Shown here one piece after another: positions 9,501 to 19,849 of a DNA stretch of 64,000 nt. Source of the DNA: Closterium sp. Naga37s-1 (Eukaryota > Streptophyta > Zygnematophyceae > Desmidiales > Closteriaceae); contig CANJKZ010000979.1 of assembly GCA_947471745.1 (NCBI GenBank), forward strand, positions 868,001 through 932,000. Reading direction: 5' to 3'. Both the position numbers and the translations under genes were made by a program. Position 1 is the stretch's first letter, and each line of letters begins with the position of its first letter. The notes under the pieces were generated by a model. That model saw only the letters and a program-made list of their open reading frames with translations, did no database searches and was not told where the DNA came from.

Positions 9501-10350
9501 GAGCGTACCACTCAGGAAGCCGCTGCTCCACTTGCCCTTGCCGCGTCCCCCCCACCACCCTTGCTCCCCTTGCCCTTGCTGTTGCGGCGTCTCCCACTAG
9601 GGGCACACGCAGCGCCGACCTCCTCAGTGCCAACGAGGTCGACAGCAGCAGCAGAAGCAACAGAGGGGAGAAGGGGGACAGGGGAACACCCCTCAAAGAA
9701 AGGGGTGCGACGGTCGCCTCGAGAAGCACGTACAGCTAAGATACTCTTCTCAGCTGCAGCTAGGCGCTCCTCTAGCAGGTCGACAGTGAGCTCGGTGGGG
9801 CAAAGGGAGAGAAAGTGGTCCCTGACTGAAGAAAGGGAGTCAGGGAGGCGGGTGACTAGGTAGTAAAGGGCGATGTACATGGGGGGGGGTTCTTGGCACA
9901 TAACTCAGTGGGAAGGGCAGCGCGGTAGCGGGCGTCACTAGTGCGGAGGTGAGCAACTAGGTCAGCGACTGTGGCAAAGGCGGCAAGGTCAGGGAAAAGG
10001 TACGGCATCATGAGGCGGCTGAGGGCAGCAGTGGCAGGGGAGGAGTAGCGCGCAACTACAGCGTAATACAAAGACTGAGCAGTCTTGTACTGGCCAAAAT
10101 GCGCGCGCTCAGCAGGCGGCAGGTGACTACGAACAGCAAGATGAGCAACAGCGTCACGAGTGGTCCACTGCGAGCGAACAGTACTGTCAGAAGTGGCAGC
10201 AGGAGCAGTGGAGACACCGGACGTGTGATCGAAAAGGGATACACCATCCCTAGAGTCACACTGAAGAAAGAGCTGCAAGTCGTCAACCCACACATCAAAC
10301 CCAACTGCACGCCCCTCAGCATCAAAGGTGAGAACAGTGGGGCTAGCCAT
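9500..10350 (-). pseudogene. Element B gag
   Basis: The ATG at 10350 opens MASPTVLTFDAEGRAVGFD, followed by VWVDDLQLFLQCDSRDG, the conserved start of this family's gag (compare C at 13500). The N-terminal frame runs to 9856 and the rest continues in another frame (9901-9512) with RDHFLSLCPTELTVDLLEE. The change of frame coincides with a run of nine C on the coding strand (9881-9889). Downstream the gag meets the linker directly near 9535, so the Cys/His motif, protease and integrase seen in C are missing. Confidence 0.85.
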
Positions 10351-10755
10351 AGTAGCAGTAGCAGCAGGAGCAGCAGAGGCAGCAGAAGCAGCAGTGGTAG
10401 CAGGCGCAGTGCAAGGAGAAGGGCAGCGCGGCTCGGTTCGGCAGCGCGGTTCGGCTGGGCTGCGCAGCTCAGTGGGGCGGCGCGGCTCGGCTGGGCGGCG
10501 CGGCTCGGCTGGGCGGCGCGGCTCGGTTCTTGGCGGTGCGGCACGGCAGCAGGCGGTGCGGCGCAGGGGGGCAGGGTGGCGCGGGTGCTTACCAGGGGCG
10601 GGTGCAGGGCAGGGCCGCAGCTGGTGGTTTTAGGACAGGGCCGCGGCAGGGGGCGACTGTAGGGCAGGGACGCGACCGGGGGCGGCTGCAGGACAGGGCC
10701 GCAGCAGGCGGCCGTGCCGTGACGGGCGGGCCGGAACTGGCGGTCGACGGGCGGC

Positions 10756-11330
10756 AAGAGGGGCCGTGACGGGCGGCGAAGGGGCCGCCGGGCGGCTAAG
10801 GGCCGTGACGGGCGGCTAAGGGCCGTGACTGGCGGCGAAGGGGCCGCCGGGTGGCTAAGGGCCGTGACGGGCGGCTAAGGGCCGTGACGGGCGGCTAAGG
10901 GGCCAGCGGGCGGCTAAGGGGCCGATGGGCGGCTAAGGGGCCGACGGGCGGCTTAGAGGCCGTGACGGGCGGCAGAGGGGGGGCCAGCGACGGGCGGCTA
11001 AGGGGCCGTGACGGGCGGCGAAGGGGCCGACGGGCGGCTAAGGGGCCGACGGGCGGCTAAAGGGCCGACGGGCGGCGAAGGGGCCGTGACGGGTGGCTAA
11101 GGGGCCGACGACGGGCGGCTAAGGGGCCGTGACGGGCGGCTATGGGGCCGCGACGGGCGGCTAAGGGGCCGACGGGCGGCTAAGGGGCCGACGGGGGGCG
11201 AAGGGGCCGTGACGGGCGGCTAAGGGGCCGACGACGGGCGGCTAAGGGGCCGTGACGGGCGGCGAAAGGGGCCGACGGGCGGCTAAGGGGCCAACGGGCG
11301 GCAAAGGCAGGGCGCGATGCGCGCTTCGGG
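10756..11330 (-). repeat. GC-rich minisatellite leader of element B
   Basis: A dense array of GGGCGGCTAAGGGGCCG-like units with GTGA and GACG variants, lying between the primer-binding region and gag. It has no credible coding content; open frames across it are compositional. The same position in C, D and H holds GC-rich arrays with different units. Confidence 0.85.
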
Positions 11331-11368
11331 CAGGGCAGGAGAAATTTCGTGGTGGGCCCTAAAAAAAC

Positions 11369-11384
11369 GTTCCCACTAGGGAAC
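11369..11384 (-). promoter_or_regulatory. Post-primer hairpin of element B
   Basis: Just inside the primer-binding site the minus strand reads GTTCCC, a 4-base loop (TAGT), then GGGAAC, a perfect 6-bp stem. It is followed by a T run and GGGCCCACCAC (11349-11359). The same arrangement occurs in C, and D has a compensated version. Confidence 0.6.
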
Positions 11385-11399
11385 CTGCTCAGAATACCA

Positions 11400-11529
11400 T
11401 GTTAGAATCAGGAACGAAATGAATGAACTAGGAAGCAGGTGGGTACAAGTAGGAAACCTAAAAGTGTTGTACCCTATAAGAACTACCCCACTACAGCCTA
11501 AACGGACTATAGCATATATAAGTTTGACC
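11400..11529 (-). repeat. Element B 5' LTR
   Basis: 130 bp matching 6432-6561. The adjacent sequence, read on the minus strand as TGGTATTCTGAGCAGG, occupies the primer-binding position but departs from the usual TGGTATCAGAGC. Confidence 0.9.
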
Positions 11530-11534
11530 GAATG

Positions 11535-11879
11535 TATCACATGCAAAGTGATTCTCGATTTCAGTGTATTCGATGCAATACAAAGCAAACAAATTTATAT
11601 GAACTTCAATGCATCGAGTCGCACATGTAACCTCGAGTCGCTACACTCTCGAATGTTCGAGTAACATTTCGAAGGGGTGAAATTCGGAACTCGAATTTTG
11701 CCGAATCGAATTCTCCTTCGGTCTCGATTCTTCTCGTGCTGCCATGTGGCACCGAAGTGATGGAGTCTTCCGAAGCCAAACTTCAACCCTACGCATACCG
11801 GCAGCTCACTCAAAGGTGAGCACCAAAAACAGCACCGCTTGGTGGTTGGGGGAAAAACCGCCCCACGCAACCTCCAACA
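11535..11879 (-). repeat. Element A 3' LTR, inner part
   Basis: Continuation of the LTR interrupted at 6431, matching 23766-24099. The right LTR lacks about 11 bp that are present here near 11556. It ends in CCTCCAACA and is followed inward by CTCCCCCTTG, the polypurine tract on the minus strand. Confidence 0.9.
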
Positions 11880-11889
11880 CTCCCCCTTG

Positions 11890-12470
11890 CACCCAAGCCA
11901 CTAGGTGCTCAAGCCAACACGCTCACAGCATGCCCGGAACGAGTCCTTAGGGAGTGGTTTGGTGAGGAAATCCGCCGGTTGAGCTTTGGTGCTCACATAA
12001 GTGAGTTTGACCTCACCCTTCTCAACCGCCTCACGAATGAAGTGATGCTTCACCTCAATATGCTTTGTTCGTCCGTGAAGGACAGCGTTGTGAGAGAGGC
12101 TTATGGCGGCTTGGTTGTCACAAAAGAGAGGAGTTGGGTTCGGTTGAGAATGCCCAAGCTACGCTAGAAGACGCTGTAGCCATATTGCCTCCATGGCACC
12201 TTGTATGAGTGCCATATACTCCGCTTCCGTTGAGCTTAGAGCTATGGTTGGTTGCTTCTTGCTTTGCCAACTCACGGCTGCCCCAAGAAAGGTAAAGACG
12301 TACCCGGAGGTACTCTTACGCGTGCTCGGATCTCCCGCGTAGTCCGAGTCGGCATAGCCTTTGAGTTCGATTGGGCCGGCTTCATACACGAGCCCCAAGT
12401 TAGGTGTGCCTTGGAGGTAGCGTAGAACGCGTCCTCTTGCGCGCACATGCTCGGTATGAGGCTTGCTCAC
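11890..12470 (-). pseudogene. Element A RNase H, C-terminal part of pol
   Basis: Read on the minus strand, the frame from 12470 encodes the copia RNase H: YLQGTPNLGL, ELKGYADSDYAGDPSTRKS, WQSKKQPTIALSSTEAEYMA and WLQRLL. A stop codon at 12159-12161 interrupts it. Beyond the stop the same frame still gives the CDNQAA and GRTKHIEVKHHFIRE blocks and the ADFLTKPL end. Element C separates this part from the rest of pol at 19850. Confidence 0.9.
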
Positions 12471-12601
12471 TGTCAAACTTATATGCTATAGTCTGTTTAA
12501 GCTGTAGTGGGGTAGTTCTTATAGGGTACAACACTTTTAGGTTTGCTACTTGTACCCAACTGCTTTCTAGTTCACTCATTCATTCGTTCCATATTCTAAC
12601 A
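12471..12601 (+). repeat. Element C 5' LTR
   Basis: 131 bp from TGTCAAACTTATATGC to CATATTCTAACA. The primer-binding position follows directly (TGGTATTCTGAGCAGG from 12602). Confidence 0.93.
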
Positions 12602-12616
12602 TGGTATTCTGAGCAG

Positions 12617-12653
12617 GTTCCCTCGTGGGAACGTTTTTTTTAGGGCCCACCAC
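12617..12653 (+). promoter_or_regulatory. Post-primer hairpin and GGGCCC box of element C
   Basis: GTTCCC, loop TCGT, GGGAAC (12617-12632), then a T run and AGGGCCCACCAC (12642-12653). The position right after the primer site, the conservation in B and a compensated version in D suggest an RNA structure used in packaging, dimerisation or priming. The function is inference. Confidence 0.6.
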
Positions 12654-12704
12654 GAACTTTTTTTTCCTGCCCTGCCCGAAGCGCGCCTCGCGCCTGCCCT
12701 AGCT

Positions 12705-13285
12705 ATGCAGTCGCCCGCCCTTCCCTAGCCGGCCCTCTCTCAGCCGGCCCGCCACGGCCTGTTCCTGGCCCGTCGCGGCCCCATTGCCGCCCGTCGCAGC
12801 CCCTTTCCCGCCCGTCGCGGCCTGTTCGCCGCCCATCGCGGCCCCTTTGCCGCCCGTCACGGCCTGTTCGCCGCCCGTCGCGGCCCCTTTGCCGCCCGTC
12901 GCAGCCTGTTCGCCGCCCGTCGCAGCCTCTGCCTAGCAGCCGCCCTGTCGCGGCCACTGCCCAGCACTTCGCCGCCTGTCGCGGCCACTGCCCTGCTGCC
13001 GCCCCAGTCGCGGCCCTTCCTTAGCCACCCGTCGCGGCCTCTGCCCTGCAGCCGCCCCCTGTCGCGGCCCTGCTCTGCTGCCGCCCCAGTCGCGGCCCTG
13101 CCTTCGCCGCTGTCGTGGCCTCTGCCCTGCAGCCGCCCCTGTCGCGGCCCTGCTCTGATGCCGCCCCTATCGCGGCCCTGCCCTGCGGCCGCCCACTGTC
13201 GCGGCCCTGCCTTCGCATCCCGGCGCGGCCCCTACCCTGCATCTGCCCCTGCTGCGGCCCTGCCCTGCACCCGCCCCCGGTAAGC
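12705..13285 (+). repeat. GC-rich minisatellite leader of element C
   Basis: Repeated CCGTCGCGGCCCCTTTGCCG-like units with many variants between the post-primer box and gag. No credible reading frame is seen. It corresponds in position to the arrays of B, D and H. Confidence 0.8.
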
Positions 13286-13499
13286 ACCTGCACTGTCCTG
13301 CCGCGCCGCGCCGCCTGCTGCCGCGCAGCGCTGCCAGGAACCGAGCCGCGCCGCCCTGCCGAGCCGCGCCGCCCGGCCGAGCCGCGCCGCCTTTGCCGAG
13401 CCGCGACGCCCAGCCGAGCCGCGCCGCTCTGCCGAGCCGCGCTGCCCTTCTGCTTGCACTGCTTCTGCTACCACTGCTGCTACTGCTGCTACTGCTGCT

Positions 13500-15713
13500 A
13501 TGGCTAGCCCTACTGTTCTCACCTTTGATGATGAGGGGCGTGCAATTGACTTTGACGTGTGGGTTGACGACCTGCAGCTCTTCCTTCAGTGTGACTCTAG
13601 GGATGGGGTATCCCTTTCGATCACACGTCAGGTGTCTCTACTGCTCCTGCTGCCATTTCTGACAGTACAGTTCGCTCGCAGTGGACCACTCGTGACGCTG
13701 TTGCTCGTCTTGCTGTTCGTAGTCACCTGCCGCCTGCTGAGCGCGCGCATTTTGGCCAGTACAAGACTGCTAATTCTTTGAACGACGCTGTAGTTGCGCG
13801 CTACTCCTCCCCTGCCACTGCTGCCCTCAGCCGCCTCATGCTGCCGTACCTTTTCGCTGACCTTGCCGCCTTTGCCACAGTTGCTGACCTCATTGCTCAC
13901 CTCTGAACTAGTGACGCCCGCTACCACGCTGCCCTTCCCACTGAGTTCTGTGCCAAGAACCCCCCCCCCCATGTACATCCACCTTTACTACCTAGTCACC
14001 CGCCTCCCTGACTCCCTTTCTTCAGTCAGGGACCACTTTCTCTCCCTTTGCCCCACCGAGCTCACTGTCGACCTGCTAGAGGAGCGCCTCGCTGCAGCTG
14101 AAAAGAGTATCTTAGCTGTAGGTGCTTCTCGAGGCGACCGACGCACCCCCTTCTTTGAGGGGTGTTCCCCTGTCCCCCTTCTCCCCTCTGTTGCTTCTGC
14201 TGCTGCTGTCGACCTCGTTGGCACTGAGGAGGTCGGAGCTGCGTCTGCCCCTAGTGGGAGACGCCACAACAGCAAGGGCAAGGGGACCAGGGGTGGTGGA
14301 GGGGGTGGCCGGGGGGGTGGTGGAGGAGGCGGAGGGGGTGGCGGTGGAGGTGGGGGTGGTACCGGGAGTGGGGGCTTCAGTGGCGGCAGTGGAGGTGGTG
14401 GAGGCAGCGGCGGAGGTGGTGGAGGCAGCGACAGCGGTGGTGGAGGCGGAGGCGGCGGCGGTTCTGGTCGAGGTGCAGCCGCGCAGCGTGGAGGCTTTGG
14501 TGGCAGCCAGCGCCAGCAGCAGCTGCGCACCCGTGAGACCCCGTCGGTTCAGCAGCTTCGTGAGTGGTACGCTGGGCGTGGGAGGTCTGGGGGTGCAGGT
14601 CCCTGCGCTTACGTTCTTCGCACCGGCCCTCGTAGTGGGGAGGTGTGTGGGCTCCCACACACCACGCAGCGCTGCTTCGGTCGCTTGACTGACGCTTGGC
14701 GTACCCAGTTTCCTGACTCTGTTGAGCTCCCTCGCTGGCATGATCTGCTTCTGCAGAATGTGCCTATCTTTGATCTAGATTTTGATGCTATCCTTGCTGC
14801 CATGTATGCTCTTGCTGATATTACTGAGGGTGACTGTTACCTGAGTGTCCCGCCCGACCCGGGCACTGCGGCTGCTGCTCTAGGTGCTAGTGCGGCTGCT
14901 GCCCTAGGTGGTAGTGCGTTTGCTGCTCCAGGTGCTGGTACGTCTACTCTCTCTGGTACTGCACCTACTGAGGCCTTGCACACTTTCACACTTGACTCTG
15001 GTGCTTTGCGCTCTTTCTTTAGAGACAGCACCATACTCACGCCGCTCAGTCGGCCTGTCGCAGTCTCCCTGGCTGACCCCTCTGGGGGCCCAGTCCTTGC
15101 ACACTCTTCCACGGTTCTACCGTGTCCCGCGGCCCCGTCGGGCTTGCTGTCGGGACTCCACCTCCCCTCGTTCTCTACGAACTTGGTGAGTGGAGCTGAC
15201 CTCCAGGACGCGTGGGTTGACCAGTTCACCCCTGGAGGTCAGCGTGTGACCCACTGCACTTGCTCTCGGACGGGCCGCCACCTGGCCACGTTCACCCGTC
15301 GGCCTGGGTCGAGTCTCTACACACTGACTACTGCGCCTCCTCCGGTCTCTGCGTCTGGTCAGGTAGCCGCGTCTAGTCAGGTGTTTACTGCCGCGTCCAG
15401 GTCTAGTCCTGTGTCTGCCCCCTGCTTGTGTCGTCCTCTGACGCACGAGACTCGCCTTTGGCACCACCGCCTAGGTCACCCCTCCCTGCCTCGTCTTCGA
15501 GGTATGGCCTCCTGTACCCTTGTCTCTAGTCTCCCCCGGTGCCTTCCTCCCCTTCCTCCGGGGCCTGCCCTCACCTGTGTTCCTTGTGTCGAGGGCCGGC
15601 AGCGCGCCGCTCCTCACTCCTCCTCGTTCCCTCCGACAGAGGCTCCCCTGCAGACTCTTCACATGGACGTGTGGGGCCCAGCCCGCGTCCGTGGACAGGG
15701 TCACGAGCGTTAA
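13500..15713 (+). pseudogene. Element C gag, Cys/His motif and protease
   Basis: Gag starts at 13500 (MASPTVLTFDDEGRAIDFD). The frame is lost near 13610, there is a stop near 13904, and it is lost again at a run of 11 C (13960-13970). From about 13970 one frame runs to a stop at 15711-15713. It holds RDHFLSLCPTELTVDLLEE, a long Gly-rich segment, QQLREWYAGRG, an atypical Cys/His motif (C-x13-C-x3-H-x4-C, about 14604-14675), the aspartic protease site TFTLDSGA, and the GAG-pre-integrase region (LWHHRLGHPSLPRLRGM, then CVPCVEG). It ends just inside integrase (LHMDVWGPA). Confidence 0.88.
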
Positions 15714-17162
15714 TTCCTGCTGGTCGTTGACGACTACTTGCGTTACACCTCAGTCTTCCCCTTGCGCAGCAAGGGTGACGTCACTGAGGTGTTGATCGAC
15801 TGGATCCGCGGTGCTCGTCGCCAGCTCAGCGAGAGTTTCGGCTCGGACCTTCCTGTTCTGCGTCTGCACTCAGACAAAGGTGGTGAGTTTTCCTCCGACC
15901 TCCTGAGGGCCTTCTGTCGTGCGGAGGGCATCCGCCAGACGTTCACGCTTCCGGCCTCCCCACAGCAAAATGGGATTGCTGAGCGCCGCGTTGGCATGGT
16001 CATGGACGTCGCTCGTACGTCCATGATCCATGCGGCTGCTCCACATTTTCTGTGGCCGTTCGCGGTTCAGTACGCTGCGCATCAGATCAACCTTCAGCCT
16101 CGTGTCTCCTTGCCGGAGACCACACCTACTCTGAGGTGGACAGGGAAGGTTGGCGATGCGTCCGCGTTCCGTGTCTGGGGATCTCGAGCTTTTGTCCGCG
16201 ATACTTCAGCGGACACGCTGTCCTCCCGTGCCGTTCCCTGCGTCTTCCTTGGCTTCCCCCCTGACGCACCCGGGTGGCAGTTCTACCACCCCACCTCACG
16301 TCGTGTTCTGTCCTCTCAGGACGTCACGTTTGACGAGTCGGTGTCTTACTACCGTCTCTTTCCCTACCGCACTGCCTCTCTCCCCCCCCCACCACTCTTC
16401 CTAGCACCAGGTACTCCTTCGGTAGACCCCCTCCCCCCTCAGGGTCCTGCCCCCTCAGGTGTGTCTCAGGTAGACCCTGCCGAGCCGGTCGAGGTAGCTG
16501 TCGACTCAGGTGCTGCTCGGGGTGCTGAGCCTACGGGTGCGGGGACTGGGGGTGCGGAGCCTGGGGGTGCTGAGCCTGAGCGTGTGGGGTCTGGGGGTGC
16601 TGAGCCTGCGGGTGCGGGGACTGGGGGTGTGGAGCCTGGGGGTGCTGCGTCTTGGGGTGCTGAGCCTGCGCGTGCTGAGCCTGGACGTTCTCCGGGTGTC
16701 CCGTTGCGACGGGAGCCCCTCTCTCCGCAGCGGCTTTGTGAGTGGTACGCTCGGCGCTGTCGCCGTGCTTCTGGTGCTGCTAGTGCTGGAGCTGCTGGAG
16801 GTGCTGCTGGTGCGGGAGCTGCTGGAGGTGCTGCTGGTGCTGGAGTTGCTGGAGGTGCTGCTGGTGCTGGAGCTGCTGGAGGTGCTGCTGGTGCTGGAGC
16901 TACTGGAGGTACTGCTGGTGCTGGAGGTGCTGCTGGTGCTGGAGCTGCTGGAGGCGCTGCTGGTGCTGGTGCTGCTGGAGGCGCTGCTGGTGCTGGTGCT
17001 GCTGGAGTTGCTGCTGGTGCTGGAGCCGCTGGTCCTGGTCGTGCTCGTACTGGAGGTACTGGAGCTGCTGGGGATGTTGGTGCTGCAGGAGTTGGCGCTG
17101 CAGGAGTCGTCGCTGGAGACCCGGGCGCTGGGGGTACTGGTGCTGTCTCTGCTGTTCCTTGA
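15714..17162 (+). pseudogene. Element C integrase and Ala/Gly linker
   Basis: After the stop at 15711-15713 the same domain continues with LLVVDDYLRYTSVFPLRS, the second catalytic Asp in LRLHSDKGGEFSSD, and the Glu in QQNGIAERRVG, giving a complete D,D,E core with the first Asp in the previous block. The C-terminal integrase part follows (FLGFPPDAPGWQFYHP). The frame then enters a Gly/Glu/Pro-rich segment, QRLCEWYARR at about 16731, and the Ala/Gly minisatellite. It stops at 17160-17162. Confidence 0.88.
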
Positions 17163-17372
17163 GGCATTGCGAGGCCGCGGCCGTACTACGTTCCGCTCCT
17201 TCAGTAGGTTCTTGGTCTACAGCCTTCTCCTGGTCCTACTCCTCCTTTACTGAGTCCACCGCCTGTCCAGTCACAGTCGCAGCTACAGCCGGCCTCTCCC
17301 CTGCCTGGTCCTTCTCCTTACTATGGACCGACTAGAGGTCTTACGGAGCGTCGTGAGCCTGAGTCGCGCCCT

Positions 17373-19484
17373 GTGTCACCTGAGTCTCGTCCTGAGTCAC
17401 CTGAGTCTCGTTCTGATTCGCCTGTCCGCACTGTTCGCGCTGGTCGTCGTGTTACGCGTCCACGTCCTCCTTTTGTCCCCGGCACTCACTCTATGACTCT
17501 GCGTCCTTCCACTGCTCCACAGCGTGTCCCTCTGCCGTCTCCTCCTGCGTCCTCCCTTCCTGACGGTCCTGACCCAGAGTCTGACTCCCTTTGTGCTGCT
17601 AGTCCTACTGTCACGTGCTTTCTGGCCACTGCTGTCACTGACCCTTTGTTTGAGTCCATTGCTGCGTCTGCTCTCGTTGCTGAGCTTGTTGACTTTGCTG
17701 CTGCCTGTCGCCTAGACTACGCCACTAGTCTTGTTGCTGAGTCTGCGTCTGCATCTGTCTGTCCTCCGTCCGTCGGGGGTGAGTGTGCTCTTGGCACGGA
17801 CGTTCTTGAGGACTGACAGAAGGAGTTTGAGTGCTTTGCCGCTGCTGTACCTTATCTCGTGTCCATGCTGCTTGCCCCTGAGGGAGACCCGGATGCACCA
17901 GACATCCCGACCCCGCGCTCTTACGCAGAGGCGATAGAGGGTCCCTACTCCTCTCAGTGGCAGGCAGCCATGGACGCCGAGAAGGCTTCCTGGAAGTCCA
18001 CACGCACCTACGTCGACGAGGTTCCCCCGCGTGGGGCGAACATCGTCAGTGGCATGTGGATCTTCAGGGTGAAGCGGCCGCCGGGTTCTCCGCCTGTCTT
18101 CAAGGCGCGTTACGTTGCACGTGGCTTCAGTCAGCGACAGGGAGTTGACTTCTTCCAGACCTTCTCTCCTACCCCGAAGATGACCACTCTTCGGGTACTG
18201 CTGCACGTAGCTGCTCAGCGTGACTACGAGCTCCACTCGCTTGACTTCAGCACAACCTTCCTACAGGGCAGCCTGCATGAGGAGATATGGCTGCGCCGCC
18301 CACCTGGCTTCACTGGGTCGTTTCCTGCTGGTACCCAGTGGAGCCTCCGGCGGCCAGTCGACGGTCTCCGCCAGGCACCCCGTGAGTGGCATGACACACT
18401 GAGGACGACTCTTGCTGCTCTTGGTTTTGCTCCTTCCACTGCTGACCCTTCGATCTTTTTACGCACTGACACCACTCTGCCGCCGTTCTACGTTCTCGTG
18501 TACGTAGACGACCTCGTCTTTGCTACTGCTGACACTGAGGCACTCGCCCACGTGAAGTTCGAGCTGCAGAAGAGACACACGTGCACAGACCTGGGTGAGC
18601 TGATAAGCTATCTTGGCTTGCAGATCACCCGGGACAGAGCACAGCGCACCATTTCCTTGACTCAGTCACACATGGTGCAGCAGGTCCTTCAGCGCTTCGG
18701 CTTCACGTACTCCTCGCCACAGTCCACTCCTCTGCCTACTGGTCACTCGCTCTCAGCTCCACCTTCGGACGAGTCCGTAGAGCCGGGTGGCCCGTATCCA
18801 GAGCTTGTGGGCTGCCTCATGTACCTGATGAATTGCACACGACCTGACCTTGCATACCCTCTCAGCCTTCTGGCTCGCTACGTGTCTCCCGGTCGACACC
18901 GAAAGGTGCACTGGGATGCTGCGAAGAGGGTGTTGCGCTACCTGTGCAGTACGTCGGGCATGGGGCTCGTGCTTGGAGGACGGGCTTGAGTTGTCCTCAC
19001 TGGTCACGCAGACGCTTCCTGGGTTGACGACTTGGCTACGCAGCGGTCGTCACTGGGTTACACCTTCAGTCTTGGTTCCGGTTTTGTCTCTTGGCGGTCT
19101 ACCCGCTCTTCTTCTGTTCTCAGCTCCAGTTGTGAGGCTGAGATCTACGCTGGGGCCATGGCTGCACAGGAGCTACGCTGGCTCACCTACCTGCTGACCG
19201 ACTTGGGAGAGGCGCCTCGTTCTCCTCCAGTTCTGTACGTCGACAACAAGGCCATGCTGGCCTTGTGTCAGGAGCACAGACTGGAGCACAGAACGAAGCA
19301 CATTGCTCTGCGCTACTTCCTTGCTCGAGAGTTGCAGCAGCGTGGTCAGCTTCGTCTTGCTTACTTGGCCTCTCAGGCCAACACTGCTGATGTTTTCAGC
19401 AAGGCACTTCAGCCTTGTGATCATCAGCGTTTCTGTACTGTTCTAGGCCTTGTACCTACTGTGCCTCACTTGCTTACTTTTTGA
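17373..19484 (+). pseudogene. Element C reverse transcriptase and RNase H
   Basis: The pre-RT region (17373-17816) ends in a stop at 17814-17816 where B keeps an open codon. The reverse transcriptase frame (17859-18989) carries WQAAMDAEKASWKS, FKARYVARGFSQRQG, LDFSTTFLQG and YVDDLVFATA. RNase H follows in another frame (19032-19484) with SSCEAEIYAG, YVDNKAMLAL, RTKHIALRYF and ADVFSKAL. The break near 18988 and the other lesions make it non-functional, although each domain is nearly complete. Confidence 0.88.
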
Positions 19485-19713
19485 CTCTGCTTGTACTGTA
19501 CTCTTTCTACATATACCTGCATGCTTACACTTGCTAGGTTGTGTTCACTGTATTGTTTGTTTTCCTTTATATAACTCTTCATGTGAACAGGCCTTGTGGC
19601 CATTTGCTTGTGCTCAGACTGCGTGGTGACTTTGTGATCCACCGTGAGCTTGGTTTGCCTTTCTTGACTAGTCTTGTGACCTCTTGTTCTCCCCCACTTT
19701 GCCTATGGGGGTG

Positions 19714-19844
19714 TGTCAAACTTATATGCTATAGTATGTTTAGGCTGTAGTGGGGTAGTTCTTATAGGGTACAACACTTTTAGGTTTGCTACTTGTACCC
19801 AACTGCTTTCTAGTTCACTCATTCATTCGTTCCATATTCTAACA
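19714..19844 (+). repeat. Element C 3' LTR
   Basis: 131 bp matching 12471-12601, preceded by the polypurine tract GCCTATGGGGG. Confidence 0.93.
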
Positions 19845-19849
19845 CTCAC

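Larger units (their letters stand above)
6432..11529 (-). mobile_element. Copia element B, internally deleted, inside the A LTR
   Basis: Short-LTR copia element on the minus strand with 130-bp LTRs at both ends and the 5-bp duplication GAATG (6427-6431 and 11530-11534). The two LTRs differ at four positions by eye, including the terminal base on the right. It keeps gag, the Ala/Gly linker, reverse transcriptase, RNase H and a minisatellite leader, but has no protease or integrase. It is 5.1 kb against 7.4 kb for its relative C. It can have moved only with enzymes from another copy, unless the deletion came after insertion. Confidence 0.9.
12471..19844 (+). mobile_element. Copia element C, full-length, inside A pol
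   Basis: Plus-strand, 7.4-kb copia element with 131-bp LTRs that differ at two positions by eye, and the 5-bp duplication CTCAC (12466-12470 and 19845-19849). It keeps every part: minisatellite leader, gag, protease, integrase, linker, reverse transcriptase and RNase H. Several stops and frameshifts break the frame. The near-identical LTRs make it one of the younger insertions in the nest. It is the best guide to the structure of the B/C/D/E/H family. Confidence 0.93.

Noticed and set aside
10756..11330. Regular short repeats resembling a CRISPR array
   Set aside because: Units are contiguous or nearly so and have no unique spacers of constant length; a GC-rich minisatellite in a retroelement leader, in a eukaryote.
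13988..14530. Pro-rich minus-strand frame
   Set aside because: Antisense of the Gly-rich gag segment of element C; a shadow of GGN codons.
16466..17167. Pro/Ala-rich minus-strand frame
   Set aside because: Antisense of the Ala/Gly linker minisatellite of element C.
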